Positions 5,635 through 6,934 of a stretch of 6,934 nucleotides of DNA are shown piece by piece. How positions within the stretch are numbered: the first letter of the stretch is position 1; each line of letters opens with the position of its first letter. The notes under the pieces were generated by a model. It made no database searches. It was given only the letters and a program-made list of their open reading frames with translations, and was not told where the DNA came from. The position numbers and the translations under genes are program-made. The stretch spans positions 1-6,934 of the forward strand of contig JAOPXW010000177.1 of assembly GCA_025964935.1 (NCBI GenBank), read 5' to 3'. This stretch comes from Friedmanniella sp. (GTDB taxonomy: Bacteria > Actinomycetota > Actinomycetes > Propionibacteriales > Propionibacteriaceae).

Positions 5635-6934
5635 CTAGCGGGGCGGGGCCAGCCTGTAGACCGCCCCGGCGTAGTCGTCGGTGACGTAGACCGCGTCGTC
5701 GGGCCCCTGCAGGGCCATCACCGGCCGGCCCCAGCGGCTGCCGTCCGCCGCCTGGAACCCACCCAGCAAGGTCTGCTGGGCCCCCAGCTCCCCGTCGCGC
5801 CACGGGAAGAAGGCCACCTCGGGCGCCCGCGGCGGCTTCCGGTTCCACGACCCGTGCACCCCCACCAGCGCCCCCTTGCCGTACGGCTCGGGCAGCCCCG
5901 GTGCGGTGGCGAAGCTCAGCCCCAGCGGGGCCGAGTGGGCGCCCAGCCCCTGCTCCACCGGCGGCAGGGCCGAGCAGTCGAGCTGCGAGGAGTCGGCGTT
6001 GGTCTGCTGGTCGGCCACGAACGGCCGGTCGCTGTAGGTCAGGGCACTGTCGGCGGCCCCGGGATCCACGTCGGGATCGGGGTTGCAGAACGGCCAGCCC
6101 AGGTCCCGCCCCGGGGTCAGCCGGGCCAACGGCTCGAGCGGGTGGTCGTTGACGTAGGACGGCAGCACCGTCCCCAGGTCGGACTCCCCGTCCCCGGTCA
6201 CGTCGGAGTCGTACGGGTAGGCCACGTTGTCGCGGTTGTTGACCGCGGTCCAGACCGCGCCGGTCGGGTCGACGGCCAGCCCGGTGCCGTTCCGGACGCC
6301 GCGGGCGAAGATCTCGGCCGGGCCGCCGCCCGGCGGCACCCGCAGGATGGTGGCCCGCTGTGGGTCGGCGCTGCGGTCCTCGACCGAAGTGTTGCCGGTG
6401 GAGCCCACCGAGAGGTACACCGCCCGATCGAGCCCGACGGCCACGCTCTTGAGCGCGTGGGCGTACGCCCCGCGCAGGTCGGGGCTCTTGGCGTCCGGCA
6501 GGCCCTCGACCACGGTCCGCCGGTCGCTGACCGCACCGTCGGCGTACGCGTAGGAGTCGACCCGGTCGCTCTCGGCCAGGTAGAGCCGGCCGGCGGCGAA
6601 GGTCAGCCCGTGCGGCTGGTTCAGCCCGGTCAGCGGGGTCGTCGCGGTCGGCCGCGCCGAGCCGGAGCCCGGGCTCAGCAGCACCACCTCCCCGGCCTTG
6701 GGCCGCGAGACGAGCAGCCGGCCGTCCGGTGTCCAGGCCGCCAGCCGGGCCGCGTCCACCCGGGCCCACAGGCTGACCGACCAGCCGGTCGGCGCCTGGA
6801 CCTCCCGGGGCTGGTCGAAGGGGGCCGAGGCGAGGTCGGCGGGGACCTGCACGGTCAGGGTGGACAGGCCCGGCGCACCGGCCGTCGGGGCCGGGGTCGC
6901 CGTCGCGGCCGGGCTCGGGCCTCCGGAGGTCCCA
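5635..6934 (-). CDS. PQQ-dependent sugar/sorbosone dehydrogenase-like beta-propeller, exported (5' end outside)
   Basis: This belongs to the soluble glucose/sorbosone dehydrogenase superfamily, quinoprotein-type six-bladed propellers that oxidise sugars or aldoses outside the cytoplasm; the actual substrate is unknown. The stop is CTA (TAG on this strand) at 5635-5637. The frame stays open to the window edge, giving 432 visible residues numbered from 6933. The GTG at 6852 is therefore unlikely to be the real start: before it lies GTSGGPSPAATATPAPTAG, a Thr/Ala/Pro linker typical of the stretch after a lipoprotein or Sec signal. Motifs: TPDGRLLVSRPKAGEV (68-83), LNQPHGLTF with His108, YLSVGSTGN (173-181), ARGVRNGTGLA with Arg214, LGWPFCNPDPD (Cys283), Cys320, AHSAPLGLSF (332-341), HGSWNRKP (360-367) and GRPV...VYVTDDYAGAVYRL at the end. 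His108 and Arg214 are candidates for the active-site His/Arg of this fold. The two cysteines could form a disulfide, fitting export. It converges on the small gene with a 4-bp gap. Confidence 0.9.
   Translation of the reverse strand, partial: GTSGGPSPAATATPAPTAGAPGLSTLTVQVPADLASAPFDQPREVQAPTGWSVSLWARVDAARLAAWTPDGRLLVSRPKAGEVVLLSPGSGSARPTATTPLTGLNQPHGLTFAAGRLYLAESDRVDSYAYADGAVSDRRTVVEGLPDAKSPDLRGAYAHALKSVAVGLDRAVYLSVGSTGNTSVEDRSADPQRATILRVPPGGGPAEIFARGVRNGTGLAVDPTGAVWTAVNNRDNVAYPYDSDVTGDGESDLGTVLPSYVNDHPLEPLARLTPGRDLGWPFCNPDPDVDPGAADSALTYSDRPFVADQQTNADSSQLDCSALPPVEQGLGAHSAPLGLSFATAPGLPEPYGKGALVGVHGSWNRKPPRAPEVAFFPWRDGELGAQQTLLGGFQAADGSRWGRPVMALQGPDDAVYVTDDYAGAVYRLAPPR

Noticed and set aside
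5617..5646. Possible bidirectional terminator between the convergent genes
   Set aside because: CCGCCCGC and GCGGGGCGG pair only as 5 bp, a bulge and 3 bp around a 13-nt loop; too weak to call in GC-rich sequence.

Overview
The window reads as a piece of a high-GC actinomycete chromosome. Codon third positions are almost all G or C. The gene order fabD-fabH-acpP-fabF followed by an acyl-CoA carboxylase beta subunit resembles the type II fatty acid synthase (FAS II) locus of Nocardioides-like Propionibacteriales and, more distantly, the mycobacterial fabD-acpM-kasA-kasB-accD6 operon. The genus cannot be fixed from sequence alone.

Positions 1-5064 (+ strand) hold the fatty acid synthesis cluster, all co-directional: the 3' part of fabD (malonyl-CoA:ACP transacylase; start lies before the window), fabH (initiating ketosynthase III), acpP (acyl carrier protein), fabF (elongating ketosynthase II) and an AccD6-like carboxyltransferase. 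fabD/fabH overlap by ATGA and fabF/accD are 1 nt apart, so both pairs are probably translationally coupled. acpP is the exception: it is flanked on each side by a 117-nt spacer carrying hairpin-forming inverted repeats, consistent with separate tuning of ACP expression. Functionally the carboxylase makes malonyl-CoA, FabD loads it onto ACP, FabH starts the chain and FabF extends it.

The most unusual feature is the FabD C-terminus. After the normal transacylase core there is a tail of about 100 residues whose last ~70 align without obvious gaps to a whole BCCP/biotinyl domain (SPxxGxF near its start, V-x-A-P-x-G-G, EDGDPVSPGQPL), but the biotin-accepting AMKM motif is replaced by NRRD. This looks like a carrier-like domain that cannot be biotinylated, in a cluster that also encodes a carboxyltransferase.

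Positions 5065-5216 separate the operon from the next genes. They contain a perfect 18-bp inverted repeat (probable terminator or dispersed palindromic element) and a -10-like hexamer spaced as for a leaderless transcript. Positions 5217-5630 (+) encode an unrecognised 137-residue protein with a Cys/His knuckle near its C-terminus. Converging on it with 4 bp between stop codons, 5635-6934 (-) encode most of an exported PQQ-dependent sugar/sorbosone dehydrogenase-like beta-propeller whose signal region lies beyond the right edge. No RNA genes, CRISPR arrays, insertion sequences or transfer signatures were seen.
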